From positions 93,671,617 to 93,735,616 of the forward strand of contig NC_073691.1 in the NCBI RefSeq assembly GCF_029784155.1: 64,000 nt of DNA, given 5' to 3'. Shown piece by piece: positions 22,181 to 34,500 of the stretch (its first letter is position 1; each line of letters starts with the position of its first letter). The position numbers were made by a program, and so were the translations under genes. The stretch is from Uranotaenia lowii. Its lineage: Eukaryota > Arthropoda > Insecta > Diptera > Culicidae. A model generated the notes under the pieces. That model made no database searches, was not told the DNA's origin, and saw only the letters and a list, made by a program, of their open reading frames with translations.

Positions 22181-22556
22181 AGCAGCTTTTGTAATCGATA
22201 CAATATAATTAAAACCAATGAGATAGACCATGATAGACCGGCAACCTAGCAATCTGACATCTGGTTGTTAGAGCAATCTGTCAATCGGATTTTTTTTTCG
22301 GCGCGTAGAAGTTTCTTGACATTCTCTCAGAAGCTGAATAGCGTTCTCTACAGCCACCTAAACGAACTTGAAAGTAGCTCTAAGAACTTAAATTTTGGGC
22401 TGATTAGCATTCCCTTCAGACTCAAACGAGAGCTAATAAAGCTTCTATGGAACCTTTTTAAGGGAATTCTGGTTGCTTGGGAAACCGTGATAAAATCGAG
22501 CGTGAATTTGGCGAGTATTGATAAAATCGAACAGTGATAAAATCAAAAAACTACTG

Positions 22557-22980
22557 TACCTTGTTTCTTGCCGTTAGATAGGTTTAGAATTTAAATTAAT
22601 CATAGCAATCGGTCACATTTTTAAAACACCAATCAGTAAGGAAGAATCGGTGCAGGTCGAAAAGCGAATAGCGTGTAGGTAAAACAATTCAAAAATAATT
22701 TCCATTGACGTTAATTCATTTAAAATGTAGATAGCGTAGCTACAGACAGTGCCAGAAACTCTAAACAGTATCTGTATAACAAACCAGCAGCTCACGTGTT
22801 CAGAGAGGTTATTGGAGTGCGAACATAGCAAGAAGATTGAGAAACTAAACGTAAGTTATTGGTTTAAGTTTCTACCTTCAAACCTATAAAATCATCAAAA
22901 AACAAATTGTAAAAATAAATTAGACTATTAAGGCGTTTTTTACCTCTGCATAAAGGAATTTTTATTTTTTTACACATATA
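22557..22980. other. AT-rich DNA, nothing recognised
   Basis: No supported gene between the nested element and the retrotransposon fragment. Confidence 0.35.
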
Positions 22981-23035
22981 AAGCGGCCCACCACACTCCC
23001 CCACACCAAAAAGCTCATATGAGCCTTACCCCGCC
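22981..23035 (-). mobile_element. 3'-end fragment of a non-LTR retrotransposon (same family as 53-55.5 kb)
   Basis: Read on the minus strand, this matches the terminal 3' UTR of the element ending at 55542: GAGC(C)TTTTGGTGTGG, then GGGAGTGTGGTGGGCCGCT, which is a 30-base identity in the core. On the minus strand it is followed by an A/T-rich tail. Such a short 5'-truncated copy is normal for target-primed reverse transcription. Further upstream similarity (to about 23100) is unclear. Confidence 0.75.
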
Positions 23036-23610
23036 GCCGTCACAAACGACACAAAAATCGGAAAATAAATTCTCTCTCTTTTAGTCGCCCTCGCAACTGG
23101 GACTCATTCAATTGTAATATTTTTTTTTATCAAATTCACTTAGTTATAACTGCTATTTTTCTGGGAATAAGGGCCAAATACAACTCCAACCAGCCGACGG
23201 CAGATGAGATAGGTTGTATTTGAGGTATTCCGAATCATGGCCGTAGGAACGGGGGAGGGGGTTTTGGGGGTTAAACTCCCCGCCCCCTCCCCCCCATGAG
23301 GGTCCATCAAAAGCCAGCGAGATATTCAGATTCTACTCTACGGTCAAAATATCAAATTCTGATGATGGAGTAAGGTTATTAGATAGTAACAATCTTGACT
23401 GATGTCAGACCCTCGAAAAGTAACTCTAGATTCAGAATTCAGCTACAGTTTTTCAAAATTGGACTGCAGGCCGGAATTTCACCAGAAAAAAAACACAACA
23501 CTCAGTCGATCCCCAAACATAAAATCTGGCGCGATTCTTCAGCAGAATCGAAACAGAATATGGTAACACAGTCAAATCTCACTTCAAGTTTTTCGCCTAT
23601 TACAATAGAT
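23036..23610. other. Non-coding DNA with a G-run/C-run hairpin
   Basis: Positions 23251-23294 read as G5AG5TTTTG5, then TTAAACT, then C-runs. They can fold as a hairpin, and the G-rich half has four G-runs, so a G-quadruplex is possible. No gene is visible. Confidence 0.5.
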
Positions 23611-23900
23611 AAATCGCAGGGTTGCTAGCGATTTTTCGTTTTGAAATTCCAAAGTTTTTCCCGGTTTTTCCCAGGTATTTTCCCGGTTGTAAACGATGAT
23701 TTTCCCGATATTTATTATACCTACTCTTTTTTGATATAAAATAATGGTGAATAAAAAAATGAATAAAAAAGGCTTCAAATTTCTTTGTACTCCAAAACTT
23801 GTTAAATGGTTAGAAAACATGGCAAACACTTCGGCGTCTTCTAACACATAGTCTTTTCGTAACAAATTGACAGGTTTTCATGATTTTTTTTAAACAAATT

Positions 23901-24068
23901 AAAAGACATACACCGTCTTAGCCGATTTAGGCTTTACAGACTGAATAAATGACAAGGACAACTTAAGATTAACATTTAACACCCAGTACCGAGATGGGAA
24001 TCGAACCCATGCCATCAGTGGACCAGCGATTACCGTCTTACCACGCTAACCACTCGACCACCGAGACG
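23901..24068 (-). mobile_element. tRNA-derived SINE
   Basis: On the minus strand the head begins GTCTCGGTGGTCGAGTGG (A-box region), and a B box TGGGTTCGATTCCCAT follows at about 24010-23994. The body continues to AGACGGTGTATGTCTTTT. The 5' and 3' acceptor arms do not pair, so this is not a tRNA gene. It interrupts the CAGGGTTGC-ended element. Confidence 0.8.
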
Positions 24069-24807
24069 TACTAACGAACTGGGCATCTATTCGTGGTTTT
24101 GCTCCACAATTTCAACAATTTTGCAAAAATAAGTCCGGTTAAATTGATCTTGAAATTATAAAGTAATACTTTTCAACCAATATAAAGTTTTAAGAATGTC
24201 TATAGAGTTCTAGAAAAAAAGGATAATTTGTATAGAAATATGCAAACAATACATCGAAACATACTATAAAATCAACTTGAATGGGGATTTGTCTTACAAA
24301 ACTAAAAATCATCAGATTGCAGGAAAATATTTAGTTATTTTCTAAATACAGTTATATTTTTTTGTACAAATCCAAAGACATGTTTTTGAAAAAAATATTT
24401 TTTTTATACAAAACAATGAATAACTTAAGTAATAGTCATTTGAACTAAAGATTCATGAAAATATAGAAATTGTGAACAGGACAGGGCTGAGCTTTATTTA
24501 TTTGAGTGTAAGATATTATTTTTTATCAGGGTTAAGGCCCTAGATTTCGGAAAATTTAAGCAACAGCTTAACGTAGAATGAATAAAAAACTTTACACTTG
24601 CGATGTAATGCTTCGTTCATCAGGCCAATTCAAACGAAATACAAAACAAAAACAACATTGGAAAACCAATATCTATTTCTGAAGAAAAAGAGGCGTAATT
24701 CTGCTTAACGTCTCACGCTGCCAAATTATTTGCTTTTTGCATAAAATAATTTTATGAAATATTTATATCGAAAACTGAATAATTTGGCGTCGAAACTCAA
24801 ACTGGTA

Positions 24808-25177
24808 CAGCCAAACCTGGATGTGCGTGAAACCTCTATTGTGAGAGAAAACATCAAGTCTCAAGCTTTGCAAAACACAAAACCTCTTCAAGTGAGAGTG
24901 TAATACCTCTATAAGCTAGAGTCATTTTCCTGACTAGACCAAGTACATTAGAAAAAATAACATTTTTGCACAATATTGAAACTAATTCAGAAAACTTCGA
25001 ACTGATGTCAGGTGGATTTTTATCAAATACATATTGAATAGTTGCATTTCTAGATCACTTTAATGCATTTGTTTGTTGCTGACCCTCTATAAAAGAGAAC
25101 CTGGTTAACTTAGAAACCTCTTAAAGCGAGAAAAAAAAGTTCAGTACTTTGGACTCTTACTTAAGCAGGTTCGACTG
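24808..25177. mobile_element. TA-flanked MITE, 370 bp
   Basis: The left end CAGCCAAACCTG and the right end (reverse complement CAGTCGAACCTG) are inverted repeats with TA on both outer sides (24806-24807 and 25178-25179). Inside, AAACCTCT recurs (24827, 24890, 24907, 25107). It fits the Tc1/mariner/pogo group, and there is no transposase. Confidence 0.7.
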
Positions 25178-25568
25178 TAGTTAGTTTTGTGTTTAGTTTT
25201 GTCGATAATAGTTTCAGTATTAAATTTATATCATTTGAGTTATGCTTGTAAGTGTAGCACACTTGCGGAGAGTGAAAAAATGAGATAAATCATATTTCTC
25301 CGCAATTAGTTAAAACAACAATTCAAACTTCGTTTGCTTACTAATGAACGAAAATAAGCGTTTATGAGATAAATATACATCAAGACTCTCATAAATACTC
25401 TTAAATTTTGAAATAATTATAAAAATATTTTTGAAATTCCGTGAAAAAATTTCAATTATGTCAATTTTCCCGGTGAGATGCCGAAAGTCCCGGTTTTTTC
25501 CCGGTTTCCCGGTGGCGTGATAAAATTTCAAAGTTTTTCCCGGTTTTCCCGGTTCGCTAGCAACCCTG

Positions 25569-26464
25569 AAATCGCCAAAATTACAGTTAGAAAAAGTTTT
25601 CTAATCCAATGCCGATAAATTAGAATTATACCCACTCATATCTAAAACTTTTTCAAATGCATATTTCAACTCCTTGATGAACGCGGTCCAGTCACCATAA
25701 ATCTAGAAAGATGCATCGAAAGGTTCGAAAGAAAAATCTTGAGCATTGAAATTGAACACACATTCCATAAACGGAAACGACTAACAATCCCAAAACATCG
25801 GAATTATGATTATGGATTCATGATCGAGGGCTCTGAAACTAATTTCAATTTTTGGCTCATATTTAAAATTCTATTCTGGAATCCAAATTCAGAATTAATT
25901 TTTTTTCTTTGGAAATTCCAGAAAACGTTTTCTAATTCCGAAACAGATTGAAAATTCAAATGTTGAATTCAGGTTCAAAATTCTGATTAGATTCAGCTCG
26001 TAAATGAGTTCTTCAACCAAATTAAAAAATTTCAAGATAAGGAATCCAAATTGCAAGAGATCGCAGGCTTATAGCTCTTATTGTAAGTTCGATTTAAAAA
26101 TTTTAAATATTCAACCAAAGCCAATTCGTTTGCTATTCAGCAGAAAATGACACAGAAATTGATTTTTAATGAAAAGTCTGTGATGATGAAAGAACAAATA
26201 ACTTCTCTTAAAGAAATGGCAGAGAATTCTATATGATTTTGGCGAGTTGTTCAACATTTATAACATTGCAGTTTTTACAAGAGCCAAATTTCAAACTAAA
26301 AGCTTTAACTAGGATCGTGTTGGCATGAATCCGATTTGAACCGAAAAATTTCAATATATCACTCTTACTGAAAATTGAATTTGATTTTATTAATGGTTAA
26401 AGTTAAAACCTTTGAATTTGTTTAATAGTTTGATAAATTTAGCCTTTTTGATTTGAGCATAGAA
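25569..26464. other. AT-rich DNA, nothing recognised
   Basis: No supported gene; short frames only. Confidence 0.4.
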
Positions 26465-26467
26465 TAA

Positions 26468-26877
26468 GGGGCCGTTCAGATACCACGGGAACAGAAAAAT
26501 GAGATTTTTGACCCCCTCCTCCCCCTCCGTGGACAAGCGTGGACATTTGGCAAACCCCTACCCCCCTCCACGGATGTCCACGTGGACAAATTTGAAAAAA
26601 AAAAAATTTAAATACCTATAAGTTGACAGTTAGAAAACACCTCTTTTTGCCTTTTTGTTATAGAAATGGCTGATTCTGTAAAACCGAATAAGAATTTCCT
26701 GATATAAAAAAAAATTGAAAATTTTAAATTCTTAATTATTATATTTATCACTTGCTTTCAAGTAGCTACTTATTGTTTAAACTTAAACTGGGAAGGTATG
26801 CCATTTTAAGATTTTGATTTAAACATCTTAACATCTATAACACCCCTAAGTTGTCCACGTGGTATGTGAACGGCCCC
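26468..26877. mobile_element. GGGGCCGTTC-ended MITE, 410 bp
   Basis: The left end GGGGCCGTTCAGATACCACG and the right end (reverse complement GGGGCCGTTCACATACCACG) differ at one position. The left flank is TAA and the right flank TTA, so the duplication could be TA with one more terminal A. A C-rich block with repeated GTGGACA motifs lies at 26512-26590. It resembles the 10001-10499 element at its ends but has a different body. Confidence 0.75.
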
Positions 26878-27144
26878 TTAGCCCTATTTTTGATAATTGA
26901 GTCTTTCTGAAAAAAAAAACTTATTTTAAGTTAAAACCAATTTAGTATAATTAAGCTGGTCAGATTACCCGGTTTTACCTGTACTCACCTGGATATTAAA
27001 TTTAAAAAAAAAATGGGAAATTCCGGGAATTTCGTTCAAAAGAAAACCTGTTTTTCCGGATTTATTCACATTTTTTGCAAAATTAAACAAATAAAACTTC
27101 AAATTTTTCGCCCAAAAATGAAATTTTTGGAACAAGGTTTATTA

Positions 27145-27865
27145 AGGGGGGAGTAGGGTCTAACGGGTAAAAAAACACCATTTTCACGAATTTTTTTTAG
27201 AGCTATCATTCAAGCAAATGTATTCAATTTTTTTTGCATTATACAAAGCATTGTTAAAAGAACTTTTAGTAAATTTTTCGTAGAAAAATATTGAAAAATG
27301 AGCCGGTGACGGAGCACTTTCGAGAATGCCTTTTAGAAAACAGGATTTGCGGTGGACACTGTATCTCAGCACAGAATCATCTGAAGTCAAAAAATCAGAG
27401 CAAAATATTTTTAATATATGTTTTTCTGGACCCCAACGATTTTATTTAACTTAAAAAAAAATTTTATGAAATTTTTGTGGCTGTTTGAAGTAAAAACTAC
27501 GATTTTTCACGAAAAAATCCGCCATTTTTTATTTGTAAAATCTCCCCAAAGTAAAAAAAAAAAGAAAACCGTTGGGGTTTGGTATTTTATATGTAGAAAA
27601 TATGTTTCAAATTTGAAAAGAATCGGATAAGTAGTTTTCAAATGACGATGTCCACTGACTTTAAAAATGTGCTTTCGAGAAAAACGCGTTTGAAGTTTCT
27701 GCTGCCGAATTCTTGCAGTGTTAGATAAGAGGAGATAAAGGCCTATAATTTCTACAGTTTTGCTTCGATTGACTTGAAAATTTGACACAACATTCTTGAA
27801 ATGTTTTACAATAAGAAAATAAAAAAAACCGATTTTTGGAAAGTGTTATACCCTACTCCCCCCTT
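27145..27865. mobile_element. AGGGGGGAGTAGGGT-ended TIR element, 720 bp
   Basis: The left end AGGGGGGAGTAGGGTCTAAC and the right end (reverse complement AAGGGGGGAGTAGGGTATAAC) are inverted repeats, with TA beside each. No transposase is recognised inside. It is inserted in DNA bearing CCGGG/CCTGGAT motifs on both sides (26955-27070 and 27975-28110), which may be a further host element. Confidence 0.7.
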
Positions 27866-30290
27866 TAGAGAAAACATATACGGTTTTTTTGGAGGCTGAA
27901 ATACGATTCAAAATTTAGTTATGTTAATAGATGAAAGATAATGATTTAAATGTTTTCTTTTTGATTTTTGTTAAATAGTTCCTGGATTTTTGTCAAATTG
28001 GCTCGGATATTGCAGGTTTTTTGTTCAAAAATTTGGAAATAGAATGCCTGGATTTTGCCAGGTTTTAAATAAAATATTCCGGATTTGCCCGACCTGGATA
28101 CGTGCCAGAGAACTTTTGGCAACCTTTGCTATGTTTACCAGATTTTGATACCAATTTTAAGATTTCAATCAGCAGTGAAAATAAGTTTTAGTATTTTGTT
28201 ACTGAAGGATTTTTTATACAAATCTAAATCTTCATTTGAAAGAATTTATGATCTTTTTTCAAAAGTTTTAATTTAAACCGAAAAGTTATTTAAAAGAAAA
28301 AAATTTTTAATATTATCATGTTGAAAAAAATATGAAGAACATATTATTTAAGATAACAACTTATTTCTCTTTATGAATACTTTTCTAAGATTGACTTAGT
28401 AAAAATTAGAATTTAAAATAAATCATTCATTTAAAACATTTCTAGGGAAAATCCATATCCACTTAAACTCCATCAACTTTTTTGCGCTGATTGTGCAAAA
28501 CCATCGCTACGTGCTACTACGAAACACTACATCAAATTACTGTATTTCTGAACATATTGTATGAATTTTGAGTTTCATTTCAAAACTTTTAGCCTTTTAG
28601 AACTAATAGCTAAAAAAACTTGTGTTTTTAAGGAAAAAAGGATATTAAATTCCTCAAATAAAAACAATACTAGATTGAGTTAAATGTTTCTTAAAATAAG
28701 AAAAAAACAGTTCTCCCAATCAATAAAAACCAAGTGAAAATTTAAGAAAAACAAATCTAGGATGTATAATTTTGGAAAATTAGCTAACGTAACAAAGATA
28801 CATACAGTAAAACTTTCCTAACGCTTCATTATCTAAAAGTTTGAAGACACTTTTCGTTACCGCGTCATCTAAAGACCAAATTCCAGAAATAAAATTTTCA
28901 ATTTATTCCGAATGTACAGGCAATTGGTAGTGGCGCAGGCACTGAATGAAATCACACACACACAATTAATTTAACGTTATCAAGTATCTTTTCAAATTTC
29001 TATTTTCTAAAACTTACTCAAATTCACAAAAAAATAATCCTACAAAAACAATCGCGTTCAATTTGAAACAGTGTCCCCAGGTTTCGAAAATCATGATAAC
29101 AAGGGAACCATTTTTAGATAAACGAAATAAAAAATAAGCAGAAATCACATATAAAGTTAGAACGGGCTCACCAAAGCAAAGGAAGTGTTGACTTCGAACG
29201 ATCCAGGGCATAGATGTGGCTTCAACTGCTGTTAAAACCTTAGCTAACGTTGCTTGCACCCAATGTGGTACAAAGAAGATGATGAACAAACACGCACACT
29301 ATTACAGAACTCGTTGTTCAAAAAGAAAAAAGGTAAACAAAGCCTACGTCACTTACCAGGATGTTTATGTAACCTAGGCGAGAATCGTAAACAGCAGTTG
29401 GCAATGATTTTTTTTCTCTAGTTTTCGCTGGTACATCGATGATTGTTGTTTGTTTTAAAATGCCACTGCCGTCACGAATTGTCTTGGTTACAATGTTTAC
29501 AAAAAAAAACTTTTACTAACATTTAGCACGGGATTTCCATCGCCACCTGAGATGTGTATACAGGTTTGCTTGCACCTAAGGAGGGGCCGATATTTGACAC
29601 TTGACCATTTCTTCCTAGTATCGAAAATTCTTGGCTGAGATGGATCAGGTGATGTTGGGGAGACTACCGGGATCGCTTCTTCAGGGAATTTGAATCATAA
29701 AAGCTTCGATCTTCGATAATCTCTTTGAAAACTTTATAAGTTTTCAATTTTTGGAATTGCAGTTTTTACTGTCAGAAAAAAAACGCACCCGCTTTGTTTT
29801 TCCACAGCCTACCAAGTCCTCGGAATGAAAAATAAATAATGAAATAATGAAATAGCATCTAAGAAAATATATTTTTATTCATTCCTTATTTGAGCAAAAA
29901 TGTCAAAGAAAAAGTAATCGCGGAACAGCGTTTTTTTTTAATTTTTGTCATTATTGACCCTTTTTCCAGAAAATATTTGACTTATTCCGTGACTTTTCTC
30001 AAGAAAAGAAAATCTTATCAATTTAAACAAAGATGTTTTAGTTTTTGATACATTTCGTGCCTGAAAAAAAAAATTTCCAAGGTGATGAGAAAAATTCAGA
30101 TGAGAAATAAAAGAAAGAAAGCGACATTCGATGAAAATTAAGTGCAGTTGGGAAATTACATAATTTGAACTGATTAAAGTGTTGTTAATAAAAATCAGAG
30201 GACACCATTCCATCATTAGTCATAAATTTAAAAACAGTTTCACAATGTGCCCCATAAATTCGATTGTGGCAGTACAATGTAGATACCTCT
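27866..30290. other. AT-rich DNA with no supported gene
   Basis: Positions 27975-28110 carry CCTGGATTTTTGTCA-type repeats related to 26960-27070. Positions 29010-29560 have somewhat higher complexity and include a 91-codon frame on the minus strand without a recognisable domain. Nothing else stands out. Confidence 0.35.
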
Positions 30291-31500
30291 ATATCTAGCA
30301 TCATGTTGTAAGATTCCTCCCCTTCTTCTGACCGAAACCGGCTAAAAGTATGCCCATGAGCTGAACGAGGAAGGGGGCGAAGATGCGATCCGATGCGATG
30401 CGGCACGCAGTTTATCTAGAATTCGAAAACAAAATATTTGACCTTTTTAATTAAATCTATAAAGCAAACATAATTTCGAATAATTGCTAAGCTTTTCCCT
30501 CCAAAACTCTTGGAGCTGCTGGCTGATGCTGATGCCGCTTCCCGAAGTTTGCGGATGAGATGCGAGCATTTCTGTTCAAATACACGCACGTACAAATGCG
30601 ATGTGGTTGTGTGTGTGTGCTCCCAATGTTTGTGTGAGTACTTCTAGGCTGATGTTGTTGTTGTTTTTGTTATGGTATGAAATCGGTAAATCAACCAACT
30701 ACACAATGAGCGCCGACGAACGAATGAGTTTTAGTTATTAGCTAGCTAGGTAAGGTTTTAAGGTTCACTTTTGATTTTTCCTTTCAAGAGATGAAGTGTT
30801 TCGAATAGGGTGACTGATTCCTTAAGGATGGTAAGAGTTCAGTCTTTAAAACCATAATTCTTCCGTCTCTCATCAGGATTTTGGACCAGCTCCGTGAGAA
30901 TATGCCTCATTTGTGTTTTAACTTATGGTGACCAAATTATTTTCAAATTAACTTAAACTCGTATTGCATGTTTCCTTTTTCAATAACAAATCCATGTTCT
31001 AATTGCGATATTCAGTAATTTGTTGAAATCGATACATTTAATTCAATTAACCTTCAATAATGGCAACCCGAGCGATACTCCTCATGGAAGCGCTACTTTG
31101 TTTACGAAATGCCTCCTCGCATCGCAACGACGCAACAACAACAATCGCCGAAAGGGGGATAATTGGGAGGAAAGGTCCCCCTATAGAAAATGGGGACGTT
31201 ATATTTATCTTGCGATAAATTAGGGATTGGGCTGATTGTATGAATTTATTCCAAAATAACAACGAGAAATATCACTGGTACAGCAGAATAGAAGCACTCG
31301 CACAACCACCACCATCACTGTGCTGTGCTTTGGCATTTGGAATTTGGAATCATCGACAACTAGGAACTGGTACCTACCTAGTAGGCCGGTACTATGGCAA
31401 CGCGCCACTCGGCCTACTTGGATTCGGGTATACTTTTGGACTAATCAATTTATGGGATGACTAACGAAACGACGGCTCGGTGGTGGTATAGATCAATTTT
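30291..31500. other. TE-free, higher-complexity island
   Basis: Two blocks (30290-30760 and 31050-31490) have higher GC and no TE ends. The first has a GT run (30606-30620) and TGTTGTTGTT. The second has overlapping frames of 60-75 codons on both strands with no recognisable domain. Candidates are ancestral intron, regulatory DNA or untranslated exon. Confidence 0.3.
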
Positions 31501-34500
31501 TGTGATTGTGCAACTCTCGTTTAGAATTGACTCATTTTTGGGATGGGTCAATAAATGGTGCCGACTTGAAACATTGTTGATGCCGGCAAGGTCAGCTGCT
31601 ACCTAATGAGTTTACTTCCACAAAGTATGAATTAACAATTTTCTAAAATAGCAAGCAGCTGTCTAATCAAATGACGTATAAACTTCCAAACTCCAATTGA
31701 ATTTTTATATTTTAAGTTTTTGTTTCAAATCCAGTTACAAATCCAGATTCTGATTCATATCTGACATTGGGATGGAAAACGGCGGCACTAGAAACGATGA
31801 GACTTGACAAAACATAGTGAAAGAGGACAAAATTTCATAGAATTTATGTTTGTTTGTTTTTGATAGGAGTTAACCAAAAATTTATCAATTTTGGGATTTG
31901 ATCAACTTTAAGATGCCTTTTTAAATAGTTCCAAGCGGTTTAGTATTTGTTAAAAATAATTACACATCAGCGATATTTTTATGATTTTTTTTTGCAGTTT
32001 TCACCGTTCTCAGTTTCTTTTTCAAAGTTCCACCCATTCCGCAACAAAACGAGATATTTTATCAGAGGACTGAACCAGCTGTCAAATCGCATACAAACGC
32101 ACCGTACCAAATTTTTGGTACCAGAACGTCAGTGTGGTTCCCGAAATTAAACACTTCACCCCATAACAGACTTGAAATAGGGTAACATGTTGGTTGCCAA
32201 ACTTGTCTGTTGTTGGCATACTGCAGATTTTGAATCAATTTTAACAAAGATTATCATGAAAACTCTGCATTTTGTGCCCAACCATAATTTATTAATGTTA
32301 CCGAAGATCCCTTTGATTGACATTCCAGAGCCGCAGATATCATTTTAAGGATTATTAAAAAATTGCCTATGGTTAAAATTATTGCAATGAAGACGGCCAT
32401 GTTGCCCATATACGTGTTTCACTCGTTTCAATTTTCTTCTTCCTGCGGGTTTCTTGACTGAAAACTTGGTACGGAAATGTTTGCTTTCTTCAGCCCCTTG
32501 TATTTTATGGGTCGATTCACGATGACGTATGTTCCCTTTTGTGGTGACAGTTCGCACGTCCTTATTACAAAATTTTACGAACGAGAAATGGAGTGCGGCG
32601 AAATTTTTCGTGTAGCTGCACGGTCAACAAATTTAACTCAAAACTCAGTTTGAGTATAGAAAAAAACCAAGTCCCATTTTGTGAACTAAATTTAGCGCGT
32701 TTTTGAGTTATTAACGGTAATCTCTCCGAGAATAAACAAAAAGCTAAAATTCTTAAACATTTCGAAAAGGAGGTTTTTTATTGAAATGTTTCAACATGTT
32801 TTTAAAACCCTTTTTCAAAACATTTTTTCCTGGCCTAACCCACTTTGCATTGAATATTCTGGGGCAGCGCTTCTGCTTGAAACACAAAGTCCCATCGAAT
32901 GTACAAATGTGGAAGCTTCTAATGAATTCGAATGTGCCGAATCGATTGTCCGGAAGCTCCTTGTGTTATTTCGACCGGAAGCTGTACACAAATGCACATA
33001 GTTTTAAGACTACACTGTTCAGGAACAGAAGAATCCAATATAGGAAAATTCTCCGGTAAACATACTGAAAGGAAAAACTTAACTTTTTTAAAATTTTAGG
33101 ATATGATATTTTCTAGAAATAAAAATAACGTCGGACAGTTAAACTTATAAGTTTAAAAAACCTTTTATTCCAATATTTCTGTGTTCAGCTCGAATAACAA
33201 ACAACATGATTGATTTTTCATTATTCCATACTAAAACCATGTAATTTATTAACAACTTATTTCCCTTTTAATTTTCTTTTATCCCAAAACTGAGCTGAGA
33301 ACTATTACTAATAACGTGTGAATGAAAATAAAATGACGACCCAAATGTTTGCTTTGCTTCCTCAGCGTGTAGAATTGGAAAATAAGGAATCAAAACAGGA
33401 ATCGCAAAATGTCAAAACAGTGAGGCCAGGCCGTGCGTGAATCGACCTATTGTAAGCTTTTCGTTGTATTGCTACAGATTAATAAAAAAATAAACATAAA
33501 AACTCTTCAATGTATACATAAACAAACTTAAAAACACAGTTTTTTATTTTAATAAAAATGGTTTCCGAGACATAGATTTTCGCAAGTCGGAACTCTTCCG
33601 TTTGGATTTATTCGCAGATCTCATTATTTTTAAAATATTTTCCAGGTTGAAGATTTAAACTGTTTTTTTATAATATTCTTTTATCCCGCCAATGCACAGC
33701 AAGGTTGCCGATATCACCGAAAAATTTTAAATTTCGCAGCATTTTAAGCCAATTTTTATCATAGAAACAGTAACACTGGATTTTGGAAATATTCACAGAT
33801 TTCACAGATTTTTTAAATTGTGCACGCATTTCCAAAATTATCGTTATTCATATCTATATAAATTTAGGATTTCTAACTTCAAAATGATAAAAAATATAAT
33901 CAGATTGAAAAGATGATTGATTTTCCTAGAAAAAATGCCTTATGTTTTATGATTTTTAAACGAAATTAATGGAAATAGCGTCACAGAACTTTAAGTGAAA
34001 CCACAAAATGTTAGAATTTGTTTTCACGAAAACACCGAATTTGCCTCAAATGTCACAAAGATGATGAAATGACTATACTCGACGTTGTAACATAATCAAA
34101 TCATGTAACATAATCCAACCAAGTGACATAATCAAACCATTCAATATTATCTGACCGATATCGGTGTAAATAGGATTACTTCTGGTAATCCTGAGTAGCG
34201 GAGAGGCTGGCTACATGCGCATACTAAGGAGAATGCTCATTTTCTCTCCTATTCCAATAGATAAAAGTTTGAAAACTATATGCACAATAGCGGACATCTG
34301 TTTTGTATACGTTACAGTCATTTTTATTTTATAATAAAAGTAGTCAAAATATCCGATTTCCGGAACGGCTAAATGCGCATACTTTGGTTTTTAAAAATAT
34401 TTCTGTTCCATTTGAAATATTTTCGTATAATTTAATTGAAAATGGTAGAAATCGAGTTCAAGCGGCAAAGGTAAAGTTTGGATGAAATTTTAAATATCCC

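Larger units (their letters stand above)
21443..22481. mobile_element. CCCAAGCAACC-ended TIR element with tandem repeat and tRNA-like segment
   Basis: The left end CCCAAGCAACCAAAAGT and the right end (reverse complement CCCAAGCAACCAGAAT) are inverted repeats. Inside are a two-copy 111-bp direct repeat (21631-21852) and a tRNA-like stretch near 22104-22180. No transposase is visible. The superfamily is unknown; no clear duplication could be called at the flanks. Confidence 0.65.
19400..22556. mobile_element. Outer CAGTAG-ended TIR element, TA-flanked, with nested insertions
   Basis: The left end CAGTAGTTTTTCAATTTTAT and the right end (reverse complement CAGTAGTTTTTTGATTTTAT) are inverted repeats, each flanked by TA (19398-19399 and 22557-22558). 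Subterminal GATAAAATCGA and AATTTGGCGA blocks are also mirrored. TA duplication and a CAG start fit the Tc1/mariner/pogo group; this is inference. No own transposase is left. It contains a DD37E mariner (19862-21080) and a CCCAAGCAACC-ended element (21443-22481), so the original host element would be under 1 kb. Confidence 0.75.
23617..25568. mobile_element. CAGGGTTGC-ended TIR element (hAT-like), 1.95 kb, with nested SINE and MITE
   Basis: The left end CAGGGTTGCTAGCGA and the right end TCGCTAGCAACCCTG are perfect 14-bp inverted repeats. AAATCG is directly repeated on both sides (23611-23616 and 25569-25574). Subterminal sequence on both sides is rich in TTTTCCCGG. The CAGGGTTGC start suggests hAT, but hAT normally makes 8-bp duplications and I see 6. 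Inside are a minus-strand SINE and a TA-flanked MITE. A second, diverged copy of its interior starts at about 62925. Confidence 0.75.

Noticed and set aside
23994..24068. Functional tRNA gene on the minus strand
   Set aside because: A and B boxes are present but the acceptor stem does not pair and a SINE body follows.
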